Source: a bacterium (lineage in GTDB: Bacteria > Planctomycetota > SZUA-567). Taken from it: DNA of 64,000 nt. Below the pieces are notes generated by a model. The model worked only from the letters and a program-made list of their open reading frames with translations, ran no database searches and was not told where the DNA came from. The DNA is taken from contig QKCJ01000031.1 in NCBI GenBank assembly GCA_003245715.1, forward strand, positions 62,001 through 126,000. The letters are read 5' to 3'. The position numbers and the translations under genes were made by a program. Positions 26,768 to 35,800 of the stretch are shown here, piece after piece; position 1 is the first letter of the stretch, and each line of letters starts with the position of its first letter.

Positions 26768-27820
26768 TCAGACGCGGGGAGAATCGGCAAGCGCCTTAAA
26801 TAAGCGCTCGCGCAGCAGTGGCATATTTGAAATACGCATCTCTACGGCAAGCGAGCAGACACAATCCTGAAGTTCAGGGGGAAGTACCTTGGAAATTTTG
26901 ACCGCGTCTTTTTCAGTAATTACAATCAACGCAGAAGCCGCATATCTGACAACCTCACGCTCGATCATTTCTTTTGTATAATCGGCGTGGTCGGCAAAAT
27001 CAAGGCAGTGGATAACCTCCGCGCCAAGATCACGCAGGGTCGCGGCAAATGAATCGGGACGCCCTATTCCGCTAAGGGCAATCACCTTCTGCCCGACCAG
27101 TGAATCAAGGCGTACATTATGTCCGGCAAGGGTTGTCAGGCGCACCGGGCGATGCACCGCTGAGAGGACTGTCGTGTTCGGGCAAATATCATGCACCCGC
27201 TCAGAAATCAATTCAATCGTTCCCGCGCTTACCTGATCGGTGCGCGTCAGGCAAATCAGATCGGCAACAGAAAGAACCGCGCGAAACTCCCGCAGTAACC
27301 CGGCCGGCAGCGGCATCCCCCCGCCGAAGGGACAGGTCGAATCAAGCAGGACAATATCCATATCGCGCATCAGTTTCAGATGCTGAAAACCGTCATCAAG
27401 CACCAGTACATCATACCCCGCTTCCTGCGCCCTTAGACATGAGCGAACCCGGTCTGCACCGGCAAAAACACCAAATTCAGGACATAGTTTTTTATACAGT
27501 CTGGCTTCATCCGAATCATCAGGGTTTGAAGATTTGTAACCACGCAGAAGTATCGCCGGTTTGCGCCCCATGATTTTGAGGAGTCGGCAGATCATGATAA
27601 CAAAGGGAGTCTTGCCGGTGCCGCCCGCGGTGATATTACCGATACTGATGACCGGAAGCGGTGAGCGGTGGCGCAAGAACCAGTTGTAGGAATACAATCT
27701 GCGGCGTATCTTGCCGATTATCCCGTAGGTCAGCCCGAAGGGGTAGAGCGCAGCCCGGAGCAAACCAGGCAGCCAGCCATTACGGCGGCGTTCTAAAACT
27801 TCACGGATTCTGGCCTGCAT
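26768..27820 (-). CDS. lpxK: Tetraacyldisaccharide 4'-kinase LpxK
   Basis: 350-residue inner-membrane kinase that phosphorylates the 4' position of the lipid A disaccharide precursor. The P-loop ISIGNITAGGTGKTPFV, ILLRGYKS, the VLVLDDGFQHLKL motif with its conserved aspartates, and VITEKDAVKI near the C-terminus are all family hallmarks. The N-terminal hydrophobic segment anchors it. Its ATG overlaps the stop of the giant TPR gene by one base (TAATG), so translation is coupled. Its presence shows the organism makes lipid A and hence an outer membrane. No other lpx gene is adjacent. Confidence 0.95.
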   Translation of the reverse strand: MQARIREVLERRRNGWLPGLLRAALYPFGLTYGIIGKIRRRLYSYNWFLRHRSPLPVISIGNITAGGTGKTPFVIMICRLLKIMGRKPAILLRGYKSSNPDDSDEARLYKKLCPEFGVFAGADRVRSCLRAQEAGYDVLVLDDGFQHLKLMRDMDIVLLDSTCPFGGGMPLPAGLLREFRAVLSVADLICLTRTDQVSAGTIELISERVHDICPNTTVLSAVHRPVRLTTLAGHNVRLDSLVGQKVIALSGIGRPDSFAATLRDLGAEVIHCLDFADHADYTKEMIEREVVRYAASALIVITEKDAVKISKVLPPELQDCVCSLAVEMRISNMPLLRERLFKALADSPRV

Positions 27821-30800
27821 TACCTGCTCCCCTCATCCTGCTGCTTGATCTTTTTAAGGTACTCCTCTTTATATTGCCAGATCATCTTCTGGTCGAGTCC
27901 GCCATCAAGGATTTTTACCGCCAGATCATAATTTCCGCGCGAGGCGTGAATCTTTGCCGCGGCTATCCGGGCAAGGTCAGCCTGCTGGTATTCGTTATAG
28001 AAAATCGAGAAGACCCGTCCGTAATAACGCAGAGCTTCCTGAATATCACCAAGCGCGGCGTAGGCATTACCCTGCTCGCGTATCGCCTCCGCCCGCTGGG
28101 CGCGGCCGAGTTTGCTTCTGGTCGCGGCTCTCTCGGCCCGGGCAAATTCAACCCGCGCCTCTTCAAAGAGATTCTTGTCGCCAGAAGCCCGTCCCCCCTC
28201 AAGCAACGCCCTGCCCTTGAGGATATAAAGAGCCTGAACCGTGACAACCGCCCGCGGGTCATTGATGAGTTTGGAGATGCCGGCATCAGCTTTCTCAACA
28301 GCAAGCTTCCACTTACCCCGCGCCAGCATCCAGTCACCAAGCAGAAGCAATCCCTGGCTCGCCCAGCGGCTGCCGGGGAACTGTTCACTGAGGCGCATCA
28401 GAGCGTCGGCGGAAATTTCCTCCTGCGTCGGGATCTCGGCTTTACTGCGGACAATATCGCCAGCGTGCTTTAGACCAAGGGAGTGGGCGAGGTAAACCGC
28501 TTCCGGAATCATCTCGGAATCGGCACCGTCACGTTCGCGCGCGGCAGAGATACCCTCCACAAGCAGTTCATAAGCCTTTCTCGTCTGGCGCAGTTCAAGC
28601 AAAATATTGGCAGCCTGAATCGCCGAGAGCATGTCACGTTTGACATAAGGCAGAAGAAGCGTAACCGCATCCTGTTTGCGTTTTTTCTCAGCCAGAGCCG
28701 TGGCCATATCACGCACGGCTTCAAGCTTGCGCTCAGGGCTGATGGTCGGTTCGTTTACTAGGATGGTGAATTCATCGAGACCCTTTTCAAACTGGACAGG
28801 GTCGTCGTTATACTGCCCAAGCGCGAGGTAAATTTTACCGATCAAAGCTCTGGCCTCGATCCGCAACTGCGGGTCATTGACCGAGTCGACGATTGTCAGG
28901 CTCAACGGTTTTACAGCCTTGGTGTAATTCTCCGCGCCTTCTTCCTCAAAGGTAACCGCTTCCGCGCCAAGACCGCGTGAGCGCCAGAAATTTGCCAGTT
29001 CCATTTTAAGCTCGGCTACAGAATTATAAATGCTGCCCAGAAGATAACGCGCACGCGGCGAGATAGAACCGCGCGGATTGGCCTGCAGTGAATTTATCAG
29101 AATATTCTCAGCCTCTACATAAGCGTGGAAGACCGGATCATAATCAGAAATCTTGCTGTTGAAATTAAGCGGTTTGGCATCACGCATATTCCGCGCCTTG
29201 AGATAAAGGACCTTTCCCTGCACATACTTCAGCTCATCCTCGCGCAGGCGCGGCAGAAGGCGCCCCTTGAGATTGTTAAGAATGTCAGAAGCCACATCAA
29301 GCTGCTCAGGGCCGGCGGTACTCCACTGCTCCAACGCGCTGGCCCGGAACTCGACAATATTGGCGACCGTATGGATATCACCTGAGCCGCCCGAAGAAAC
29401 GGCCGTCAGTGCGACAATTGACTCGCCAAGCCTCCTTGCGGCTTCCTGCCGGCGGCTACTGTCATAAACGCCAAGTTCGGCCGCAGCAACCGCCATACCT
29501 AATGACGCCTTGGCCACAAGATCAAACTGGCGCTGGCGGGCGGCAATAATCTGTGCCTGACGGTAATACTCATACGACTCGGCATAAGCACTGCGGTCAC
29601 GTTCAAGCTCGGCCAGGGCAAGCATCGCATCAAGACCTTCACGCATCCCGGTGTTACCGCCAGAGTACTCGATAACGGCGTTAAAATATCTGGTTGCCGC
29701 ATCAAAATTTCCAAGTCCCTTTGCCGCAAGCCCGGCAAGATAATTAGCCTGCAGTCGCAGGCGCGGCTCGGTCAGAAGATCACGCAGATACTCCATCGCG
29801 TCCTTGTACAGCCCCATCTCGATAAGAACAGGGGCAAGATTAATCACCGCGTCCTGACGCTTGCGCCCGAACTTCATCAGTTTAATTGCCTGCCGCAGAG
29901 CCGCCTGCGCGCGGGTGAGGTTGACCAGGCGGTTTTCAGGACTTGATGACTGGGCAAGCCGCGCATTAGCCCAGCCGTAACCGTACAACAGGTCTGCCCG
30001 AATATTGGCGGAAGCGTTTTTATTGACCTCGATTGCTTTGCGGAAAAGCTCGACCGCTTCCTGAATACGTCCCTGCAGGTAGACGGCGTTGGCCTGATAA
30101 TATGAAGCCATGGCGTAATTCTCGCTGCCGGGGGTGGCGCGTTTTAAAAGGTCTCCGGCGAGGCGCTCGGTGTCTTCATATTCTTTAAGCTGGAAGCGCA
30201 ACTCGATCAGACGCAGCTCGGTTCCGGCATCATAACGGCTCTGGGGGTGATTGGTGAAAATCTTCGACAGCTCCTGCTCGGCTTCACGCAGCAGGGTCGC
30301 CCGCGTTTTCAGAACCTTCATCGGATCATCGGGAAGGTCAAGCGGGCTGCGGCCGGGGCGGTCATTTGGTTTGTTACCGACAATGTCGGCAAGATTTTTC
30401 AGCGCGTCAGCAAGCAGAAGCGAGGATTTGATATCAAGCTCGGAACCGGGGTTGTTAGCCGCGACCAGCCCAAGAACCCTGATCGCCGAATTATACTCAC
30501 CCAGATAAAAATATCCCTTGCCCTGCCAGTAATACGCCTCGGCCTGATACTGTGGAGAGTCGAAGAGATAAAGATTTTTGGCAAGATATGAAAACTCTTT
30601 TATCGCCTCGCGCACGCCCTCGTTATTGCCCTTGATGATGGAATCCTGATAAAGCGCGCTGGCCATATAATAGAGAACCATCTCCCGCTTCAACTGGCGG
30701 CTGGCGCGGACATTGAGTAGATGGGTGTATTTGCTGTCAATACTGTCAAGCACCGTGTCAGATATCGGTGAAAACTCAAGCCCCTCACGGTTGACCGGAG

Positions 30801-31035
30801 GAATAGATGAGAAGTACTTATTGTTAAGCAGCTCCCGACAGACCTGGCGGGTCTGCATATAACTGCCGCCTTTATAGAGACGCTCGATAATATCAAAATT
30901 GGCGTCGATCTTCTCGGGCGTATCCGCGTTGCGGGCTTCTTCAAGTTCATTACGCACCAACCCTTCTTCACCCTCAGCAGCAAAGGCCGGTGAAGCAGCA
31001 AGAAGGAGCAGAACCAAAAGAAAAAGATATCGCAT
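27820..31035 (-). CDS. Giant secreted TPR-repeat protein
   Basis: 1071 residues from the ATG at 31035, with a signal peptide (RYLFLLVLLLLAASPAFA). The rest is almost wholly helical and consists of repeated TPR-like units: AEAYYWQGKGYFYLGEYNSA, YYQANAVYLQGRIQEAVELF and EQGNAYAALGDIQEALRYYG are clear examples. It should sit in the periplasm and act as a protein-interaction scaffold. The gene lies between a YbgC-like thioesterase and lpxK in one operon. YbgC normally travels with Tol-Pal and the TPR protein CpoB, so this could be a distant, enlarged functional parallel, but that is speculation. An in-frame start 78 bases earlier would overlap the thioesterase gene. Confidence 0.85.
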   Translation of the reverse strand: MRYLFLLVLLLLAASPAFAAEGEEGLVRNELEEARNADTPEKIDANFDIIERLYKGGSYMQTRQVCRELLNNKYFSSIPPVNREGLEFSPISDTVLDSIDSKYTHLLNVRASRQLKREMVLYYMASALYQDSIIKGNNEGVREAIKEFSYLAKNLYLFDSPQYQAEAYYWQGKGYFYLGEYNSAIRVLGLVAANNPGSELDIKSSLLLADALKNLADIVGNKPNDRPGRSPLDLPDDPMKVLKTRATLLREAEQELSKIFTNHPQSRYDAGTELRLIELRFQLKEYEDTERLAGDLLKRATPGSENYAMASYYQANAVYLQGRIQEAVELFRKAIEVNKNASANIRADLLYGYGWANARLAQSSSPENRLVNLTRAQAALRQAIKLMKFGRKRQDAVINLAPVLIEMGLYKDAMEYLRDLLTEPRLRLQANYLAGLAAKGLGNFDAATRYFNAVIEYSGGNTGMREGLDAMLALAELERDRSAYAESYEYYRQAQIIAARQRQFDLVAKASLGMAVAAAELGVYDSSRRQEAARRLGESIVALTAVSSGGSGDIHTVANIVEFRASALEQWSTAGPEQLDVASDILNNLKGRLLPRLREDELKYVQGKVLYLKARNMRDAKPLNFNSKISDYDPVFHAYVEAENILINSLQANPRGSISPRARYLLGSIYNSVAELKMELANFWRSRGLGAEAVTFEEEGAENYTKAVKPLSLTIVDSVNDPQLRIEARALIGKIYLALGQYNDDPVQFEKGLDEFTILVNEPTISPERKLEAVRDMATALAEKKRKQDAVTLLLPYVKRDMLSAIQAANILLELRQTRKAYELLVEGISAARERDGADSEMIPEAVYLAHSLGLKHAGDIVRSKAEIPTQEEISADALMRLSEQFPGSRWASQGLLLLGDWMLARGKWKLAVEKADAGISKLINDPRAVVTVQALYILKGRALLEGGRASGDKNLFEEARVEFARAERAATRSKLGRAQRAEAIREQGNAYAALGDIQEALRYYGRVFSIFYNEYQQADLARIAAAKIHASRGNYDLAVKILDGGLDQKMIWQYKEEYLKKIKQQDEGSR

Positions 31036-31039
31036 TAAC

Positions 31040-31483
31040 TCAGCTTCCCGTGATTGAGTATTTACTAAAAGCAGTTGAGATCTCTTCAGGAAATTGCATC
31101 GGCTTGCCATCACGGTTTACGCAGGCAAGCTCGACAACCCCGAGGGTAATGGGTTTTGAGTAATCCGGATTAAAGGCCATAGTCGTGAACTCAATGCGGG
31201 CGCGGCGCAGATCACTCACCCAGGTAGCCAGAAGGATCTCATCATCATACTGCGCAAAACCGAGGTATCTGGTATTACACTGGCGGACCGGCAGAAGAAC
31301 GCCACGCTCCTCCAGATCCTTATAGGCATACCCCATACTGCGCAGCATCTCAGTTCGGCCGCGCTCAAACCAGACAAGATAATTGGCGTAATAAACCCTT
31401 CCCATCGCGTCGGTCTCGGAATACGGGACGCGGTACTTCATGGTGTGCGCATTTTCCGGCGGCACTGGCACGGCTTTACTCAT
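31040..31483 (-). CDS. YbgC/FadM-type acyl-CoA thioesterase
   Basis: About 147 residues of the hotdog fold. The motif YSETDAMGRVYYANYLVWFERGR contains the catalytic aspartate and the tyrosine/asparagine/phenylalanine signature of the 4-hydroxybenzoyl-CoA thioesterase-like family (YbgC). YbgC proteins hydrolyse acyl-CoA or acyl-ACP and often associate with envelope genes. AAGGA lies seven bases before the ATG at 31483; the frame extends 15 codons further upstream but without a ribosome site. Four bases separate its stop from the start of the TPR gene. Confidence 0.85.
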   Translation of the reverse strand: MSKAVPVPPENAHTMKYRVPYSETDAMGRVYYANYLVWFERGRTEMLRSMGYAYKDLEERGVLLPVRQCNTRYLGFAQYDDEILLATWVSDLRRARIEFTTMAFNPDYSKPITLGVVELACVNRDGKPMQFPEEISTAFSKYSITGS

Positions 31484-31603
31484 ATATAATCCTTCGCAGG
31501 CAGGTAAATGAAAATCACGGAACAGCAAAAACCCTATTAAATATCATATAATTATGCATATAATAAGCAATGAATATTCTACAGATTAAGGACGGTAATT
31601 ACT

Positions 31604-32161
31604 ATGAAAATTCTACTGCATGTCTGCTGTGCGCAATGCTGGCTCAAGGCACTTAACGGCCTGCAGCACGAGCCGGAGCTGGAATGCACCGCACTCTGGT
31701 TCAACCCCAACATCCATCCGCTTATTGAATACCGTCGCCGTCTAAAGTCTGTACAGTTGATCGCGGAAAGATTAAATCTGCCGGCAATCATTGAAGACGG
31801 GTATGGACTTGGTGATTTCTGTCGAAAAACCGCCCAGAGCCAGCTTCCGCCAGGGCGCTGCGCAATCTGTTACCGGCTGCGTTTTGAAAAAGTCGCACTG
31901 ATAGCCGCGAAAAACGGTTTTCAGGCTTTCTCCAGCACCCTCTGCACCAGCCTCCATCAGAGCCATCAACTGGTTATGAAAACCGCACAGGAAGCGGCAG
32001 GAAAATATGGCGTAGAGTTTATTTACCGTGACTGGCGCGAGTGCCAGCCAGAGGCCGGATCAGCTCAGGGAATTTACAAACAGCAATACTGCGGCTGCAT
32101 CTTCTCGGAAGAAGAACGCTTCAGCAGCACCAATCTGCACCTGTTCAAACCCAGTAGATAA
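31604..32161 (+). CDS. queH: Epoxyqueuosine reductase QueH
   Basis: 185 residues of the QueH (DUF208) family, which carries out the last step of queuosine synthesis in tRNA as a non-homologous replacement of QueG. The adjacent cysteines C8-C9 and C12 at the N-terminus, RCAICYRLR in the middle and YKQQYCGCIFS near the end provide the cysteines that bind the iron-sulfur and second metal site. Length and motif order are normal. It stands alone on the plus strand between two minus-strand operons. The terminator beyond it is shared with rplQ. Confidence 0.93.
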   Translation: MKILLHVCCAQCWLKALNGLQHEPELECTALWFNPNIHPLIEYRRRLKSVQLIAERLNLPAIIEDGYGLGDFCRKTAQSQLPPGRCAICYRLRFEKVALIAAKNGFQAFSSTLCTSLHQSHQLVMKTAQEAAGKYGVEFIYRDWRECQPEAGSAQGIYKQQYCGCIFSEEERFSSTNLHLFKPSR

Positions 32162-32203
32162 TTCAGCATCTCTTCTTTTTCGTTACGAGCCAAAACGGAT
32201 AAA

Positions 32204-32237
32204 TAAAAAAAGCGCACCCTGAAAAAGGATGCGCTTT
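32204..32237 (-). terminator. Terminator of the ribosomal protein/rpoA operon
   Basis: Stem AAAGCGCACCCT/AGGATGCGCTTT (one mismatch, 5-nt loop) followed by six T on the minus strand, 22 bp after the rplQ stop. It may also act weakly for queH on the other strand. Confidence 0.88.
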
Positions 32238-32258
32238 AAAGTTCTTTTGGTCGCGATA

Positions 32259-32684
32259 TTATTCAGCAGCACCAGCAACAGCTTCCTCAGCAACCGGAGC
32301 TTCAGCCTCAGCCTTAGCACCCATCTCTGCTTCAACAAGCTCAAAGATCACCTGAGATGCACCATCGCCAATACGGTGGCTGGAAAGGTGCAGGATACGG
32401 GTGTAACCACCTGGACGCTCTGCATAACGTGGAGCAACTTCATCGAAAAGGCTGGCAACAATCTGCTTGTTGTGAAGAATCGCAAGAGCACGACGGCGGC
32501 TGTGCAGATCCCCACGCTTGGCGAGTGTAATCATCTTTTCAGCAAAAGGACGAGCTTCCTTGGCCTTGGCTGGTGTTGTAACAACACGACCATGCTCAAA
32601 GAGGCTGTTTACAAGGTTACGCAGCATGGCACGTCTGTGGTTTGGTTTGCGGTTCAAATGACGACCACGTTTTTGATGTCTCAT
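32259..32684 (-). CDS. rplQ: 50S ribosomal protein L17
   Basis: 141 residues. The conserved start MRHQKRGRHLNRKPNHRRAM, FEHGRVVTTPAKAKEARPFAEKMITLA and YTRILHLSSHRIGDGASQVIFELV define L17, which lies near the peptide exit tunnel. An Ala/Glu-rich tail of about 20 residues extends the C-terminus beyond the common 120-130 residue form. It follows rpoA, as in most bacteria, and is the last gene before the operon terminator. Confidence 0.97.
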   Translation of the reverse strand: MRHQKRGRHLNRKPNHRRAMLRNLVNSLFEHGRVVTTPAKAKEARPFAEKMITLAKRGDLHSRRRALAILHNKQIVASLFDEVAPRYAERPGGYTRILHLSSHRIGDGASQVIFELVEAEMGAKAEAEAPVAEEAVAGAAE

Positions 32685-32731
32685 GACAGTACTCTCTCTC
32701 TATAACTCAAAACTTATTTAATCACAAAACC

Positions 32732-33724
32732 TTAAATATCCATTCCGAAAGACAGGCCGCGTTCTGCGAGCTTCATCTTAATTTCTTTCAGACTGGTCTT
32801 ACCAAAGTTACGCACCTGCAGCATATCAGATTCATGACGGCAGCAAAGGTCACGGATAGTCTTGATACCTTCAGCAGACAAGCAGTTAGCAGCCCGGACA
32901 CTAGGATCAAGTACAGAAACCGGCTGATCGAGCTTCTCTGAAAGCTCATTATCAACAGTTTCAATCTCTGGAGTAACAACTGATCCCGGTGCTTCGTGCG
33001 GAATTTCCTTGCCAAGTTCGCCGAATTTGACAAACGGGTTAAGGTGCTTACGCAGAATAATTGCAGACTCAACAAGTGCATTCTGAGGAGTTATTGTACC
33101 ATCAGTCCAGATCTCGAGAATGAGCTTATCGTAGTTAGTCATCTTACCAACACGAGTCTCTTCAACCCGCCAGCGGGTACGACGGATAGGCGAAAATGAA
33201 GCGTCAAGCGGAATCACGCCAACTTCGTCGTTGATCGAGAATGGTGCATCCTCACAGCGAACGTAGCCACGTCCCTTACGGACTTCAATCTCAGCCTTGA
33301 ATGTTGTATTATCATCAACTATATTGCAGATAACATGATCGGGATTTCCAAGAATCAGACTTGGGCAACCCTTCAGGTCTGAAACAGTTACCGGTCCCTT
33401 GCCAGTCTTCTCGATCTTGAGAACTTCGGGGCCCGTACCTTCATAATTAACCAGAACACCCTTGACATTAAGTGAGATGTTGATTACATCCTCATAAATG
33501 CCAGGGATAGATGCAAATTCGTGCATTGCACCTTCAATTTTAAGTGAAACCGGAGCAACACCTTCAAGCGAACTGAGCAGAATTCTGCGCAGTGAGTTGC
33601 CAAGTGTCACACCATAACCTCGCTCGAATGGCTCAACAACAAATTTGCCGTAGCCCTGAGCTTGATCTTCCTGCTCGAGTAAAACATAGGTGGGGAGTTC
33701 AAACCCCTTCCAACGGATCCGCAT
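32732..33724 (-). CDS. rpoA: RNA polymerase alpha subunit
   Basis: About 330 residues. The N-terminal dimerisation domain (FVVEPFERGYGVTLGNSLRRILLSS, EDVINISLNVK) and C-terminal DNA-contact domain (CLSAEGIKTIRDLC..., VRNFGKTSLKEIKMKL) are both complete. The start is ambiguous: the ATG at 33724 has AGGGAG seven bases upstream, while an in-frame ATG at 33748 with AAAGGCG adds eight residues. I prefer 33724. The usual rpsD gene between rpsK and rpoA is missing. The operon position gives co-expression with ribosomal proteins. Confidence 0.97.
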   Translation of the reverse strand: MRIRWKGFELPTYVLLEQEDQAQGYGKFVVEPFERGYGVTLGNSLRRILLSSLEGVAPVSLKIEGAMHEFASIPGIYEDVINISLNVKGVLVNYEGTGPEVLKIEKTGKGPVTVSDLKGCPSLILGNPDHVICNIVDDNTTFKAEIEVRKGRGYVRCEDAPFSINDEVGVIPLDASFSPIRRTRWRVEETRVGKMTNYDKLILEIWTDGTITPQNALVESAIILRKHLNPFVKFGELGKEIPHEAPGSVVTPEIETVDNELSEKLDQPVSVLDPSVRAANCLSAEGIKTIRDLCCRHESDMLQVRNFGKTSLKEIKMKLAERGLSFGMDI

Positions 33725-33831
33725 TAATTTCTCCCTTTTCGCCGCCATATTCGCCTTTGGCTTCTTTCGGCATGGCTCAAAGTAAAAATTTCTAAAAAAT
33801 ATTTACGCCAACACTAATTTTTTAATTTCGA

Positions 33832-34215
33832 TCAGACACGGCGACGTTTACGTGGACGGCAACCATTGTGCGGAAGCGGTGTAACATCCTCAATTGCTTT
33901 GATGGTCAGACCAGCTGCCTGCAGACCACGGATAGCACTTTCACGGCCACCACCAGGTCCCTTAACCTGAACTTCAACCTCGCGCATACCCATCTTGGTA
34001 GCCTTTTCAGCAACCTGCTCGGCTGTACGCTGAGCGGCAAATGGTGTGCTCTTACGGCTGTTCTGGAAGTTACAGGTACCAGCAGAAGACCAGACCAGTG
34101 AGTTACCGTAGATATCTGAGATTGTTATAATAGTGTTGTTAAAAGAGGCCTTGACGTGAGCAATACCCTTTGCCACACTCTTCTTGACCTTTTTCTTGCG
34201 GTATTTCTTTGCCAT
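33832..34215 (-). CDS. rpsK: 30S ribosomal protein S11
   Basis: 127 residues. [22 protein letters not shown], the [18 protein letters not shown] region and the C-terminal [20 protein letters not shown] are classic S11. It sits on the platform of the small subunit and contacts S7/S21 and 16S rRNA. The basic N-terminal tail [15 protein letters not shown] is normal. It follows rpsM after 30 bases; rpsD does not follow it. Confidence 0.98.
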   Translation of the reverse strand: MAKKYRKKKVKKSVAKGIAHVKASFNNTIITISDIYGNSLVWSSAGTCNFQNSRKSTPFAAQRTAEQVAEKATKMGMREVEVQVKGPGGGRESAIRGLQAAGLTIKAIEDVTPLPHNGCRPRKRRRV

Positions 34216-34245
34216 TCTATTTCTCTCCGAATAAGCGGTATATTA

Positions 34246-34629
34246 TTAACGCATTGCCTTGACACTCTTCTTACCGGCAACGGTCTTCTTGCGACCTTTA
34301 CGGGTACGAGCGTTGGTACGGGTTCTCTGACCGCGGACGGGCAGACCACGACCGTGACGAATTCCACGGTAGCTTGAAATCTTCTTCAGACGAGTGATAT
34401 TCTGCTGAATCTGACGACGAAGCTGACCCTCAATAATATAGTCCTTATCAAGAATACCGGCGATACGGCTGAGTTCATCCTCAGTCAGATCCTTTGCCCG
34501 CATTCCCAGAGTCAGGTTTGCCTCCTTGCAAATGTCAAGCGCAGTCTTGCGTCCGACACCATATAGGTAGGTCAAAGCGATTTCAACAACCTTGTCGTTT
34601 GGAATATCGACACCTAAAAGTCTTGGCAT
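34246..34629 (-). CDS. rpsM: 30S ribosomal protein S13
   Basis: 127 residues. [34 protein letters not shown] and the C-terminal [27 protein letters not shown] motif identify S13, located in the head of the 30S subunit next to the P-site tRNA. The lysine-rich C-terminal tail reaching the tRNA is present. It lies between rpmJ and rpsK as in the classical alpha operon. Confidence 0.98.
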   Translation of the reverse strand: MPRLLGVDIPNDKVVEIALTYLYGVGRKTALDICKEANLTLGMRAKDLTEDELSRIAGILDKDYIIEGQLRRQIQQNITRLKKISSYRGIRHGRGLPVRGQRTRTNARTRKGRKKTVAGKKSVKAMR

Positions 34630-34653
34630 TTCTTTCTCCTAAATGCTGCTATA

Positions 34654-34770
34654 TCAACCCTGGCGCATCTTGTGGCGAGGATTAGCTTTGCAAACAACTC
34701 TCAATACACCCTTACGGCGAATAATCTGACAACTATCGCAACGCTTGCGGACTGACGGACCAACTTTCAT
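34654..34770 (-). CDS. rpmJ: 50S ribosomal protein L36
   Basis: 38 residues, starting [20 protein letters not shown] and ending [10 protein letters not shown]. The zinc-binding set C-x2-C plus the later cysteine and histidine (CDSC...VCKANPRH) is intact, so this is the zinc-containing L36 form. GGAG lies upstream of the ATG. It sits between infA and rpsM, two bases after the infA stop, as in most bacteria. Confidence 0.96.
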   Translation of the reverse strand: MKVGPSVRKRCDSCQIIRRKGVLRVVCKANPRHKMRQG

Positions 34771-34772
34771 TA

Positions 34773-34988
34773 TTAGCTCCTATAGGTAATTCGTCCCTTG
34801 GTCAAATCATAGGGGGACAGTTCAACTTTGACATTATCGCCTGGAAGGATCTTGATAAAGTGTTGACGCATCTTTCCTGAAATATGAGCGAGAACCACAT
34901 GCCCAGTCTCAAGCTGCACCCTAAAGCGGGCATTGGGCAGAGCTTCCTTTACCACCCCGTCAACGGTAATTGATTCTTCCTTGGCCAT
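34773..34988 (-). CDS. infA: Translation initiation factor IF-1
   Basis: 71 residues, the normal IF-1 length. The single OB-fold sequence includes [40 protein letters not shown] and [19 protein letters not shown]-1 binds the A site of the 30S subunit during initiation. It starts 18 bases after the map stop, in the usual secY-map-infA-rpmJ order. Confidence 0.98.
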   Translation of the reverse strand: MAKEESITVDGVVKEALPNARFRVQLETGHVVLAHISGKMRQHFIKILPGDNVKVELSPYDLTKGRITYRS

Positions 34989-35005
34989 ATAATTTCTTTT
35001 CTCTG

Positions 35006-35788
35006 TTAAATACTTAAAACTTCAACACCAGTCTCAGTTATCGCCACCGAATGCTCCCAATGACAGGATAAAGACCGATCTTTGGTTATTATAGTCCAAC
35101 CGTCGCGTTTTGCAATGACTTCAGACTTGCCGACATTTACCATCGGCTCGATTGCCAGAACCGTACCAACCGGCAATTCAAAATTCGTATCACGCCCGCC
35201 CCTGCTTACATAATTGGGTACCTGCGGCGGTTCGTGCATATTTCGCCCTATCCCGTGGCCTACAAACTGTTTAACAATACTGAAAGAGTTAGATTCCGCC
35301 TCTTTCTGTATCGCTGCACAAACCTCAGTAAGCAATACGCCTGGACGTAAAACGCGGATCGCATTATCCAGACATCTATAGGTCGTGTCCAGTAGTTTCT
35401 GCGCTTTTTTTGAAATATTTCCAACAGCAAACGATCTTGTTGCATCACCACAATAACCGTTTATCTTGGTCCCAATATCAACGCTGATTATCTGCCCTTC
35501 CTCCAGTTTGCGCTCGGCAGAAGGGATTCCATGAACCACCTCCTCATCAATTGAAGCGCAAATACTAGCCGGATAAGGCATTACATTTACTGACGGTGCA
35601 GGATAACCTTTAAAGGTCGGTAGTGCCCCGTTATCTCTAATATATTTTTCCACCGCAATATCAAGATCAAGTGTGGAAATTCCCGGTTCTATCATTTCAC
35701 CGACAAGATCCAGCGCGCCCTTAACAATCTGATTGGCTACGCGTAATTTAGCAATCTCATCAGGAGTTTTTAAAATCGGCCGGTCCAT
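35006..35788 (-). CDS. map: Methionine aminopeptidase, type I
   Basis: 260 residues; removes the initiator methionine from nascent proteins. The five metal ligands are recognisable: Asp and Asp in [19 protein letters not shown], His in [17 protein letters not shown], Glu in VLAIEPMVN and Glu in HWEHSVAIT. There is no N-terminal zinc finger or SH3 extension, so it is a plain type Ia enzyme. It lies between secY and infA. The usual adk gene between secY and map is missing. Confidence 0.97.
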   Translation of the reverse strand: MDRPILKTPDEIAKLRVANQIVKGALDLVGEMIEPGISTLDLDIAVEKYIRDNGALPTFKGYPAPSVNVMPYPASICASIDEEVVHGIPSAERKLEEGQIISVDIGTKINGYCGDATRSFAVGNISKKAQKLLDTTYRCLDNAIRVLRPGVLLTEVCAAIQKEAESNSFSIVKQFVGHGIGRNMHEPPQVPNYVSRGGRDTNFELPVGTVLAIEPMVNVGKSEVIAKRDGWTIITKDRSLSCHWEHSVAITETGVEVLSI

Positions 35789-35800
35789 ACTGTTTCCGAT

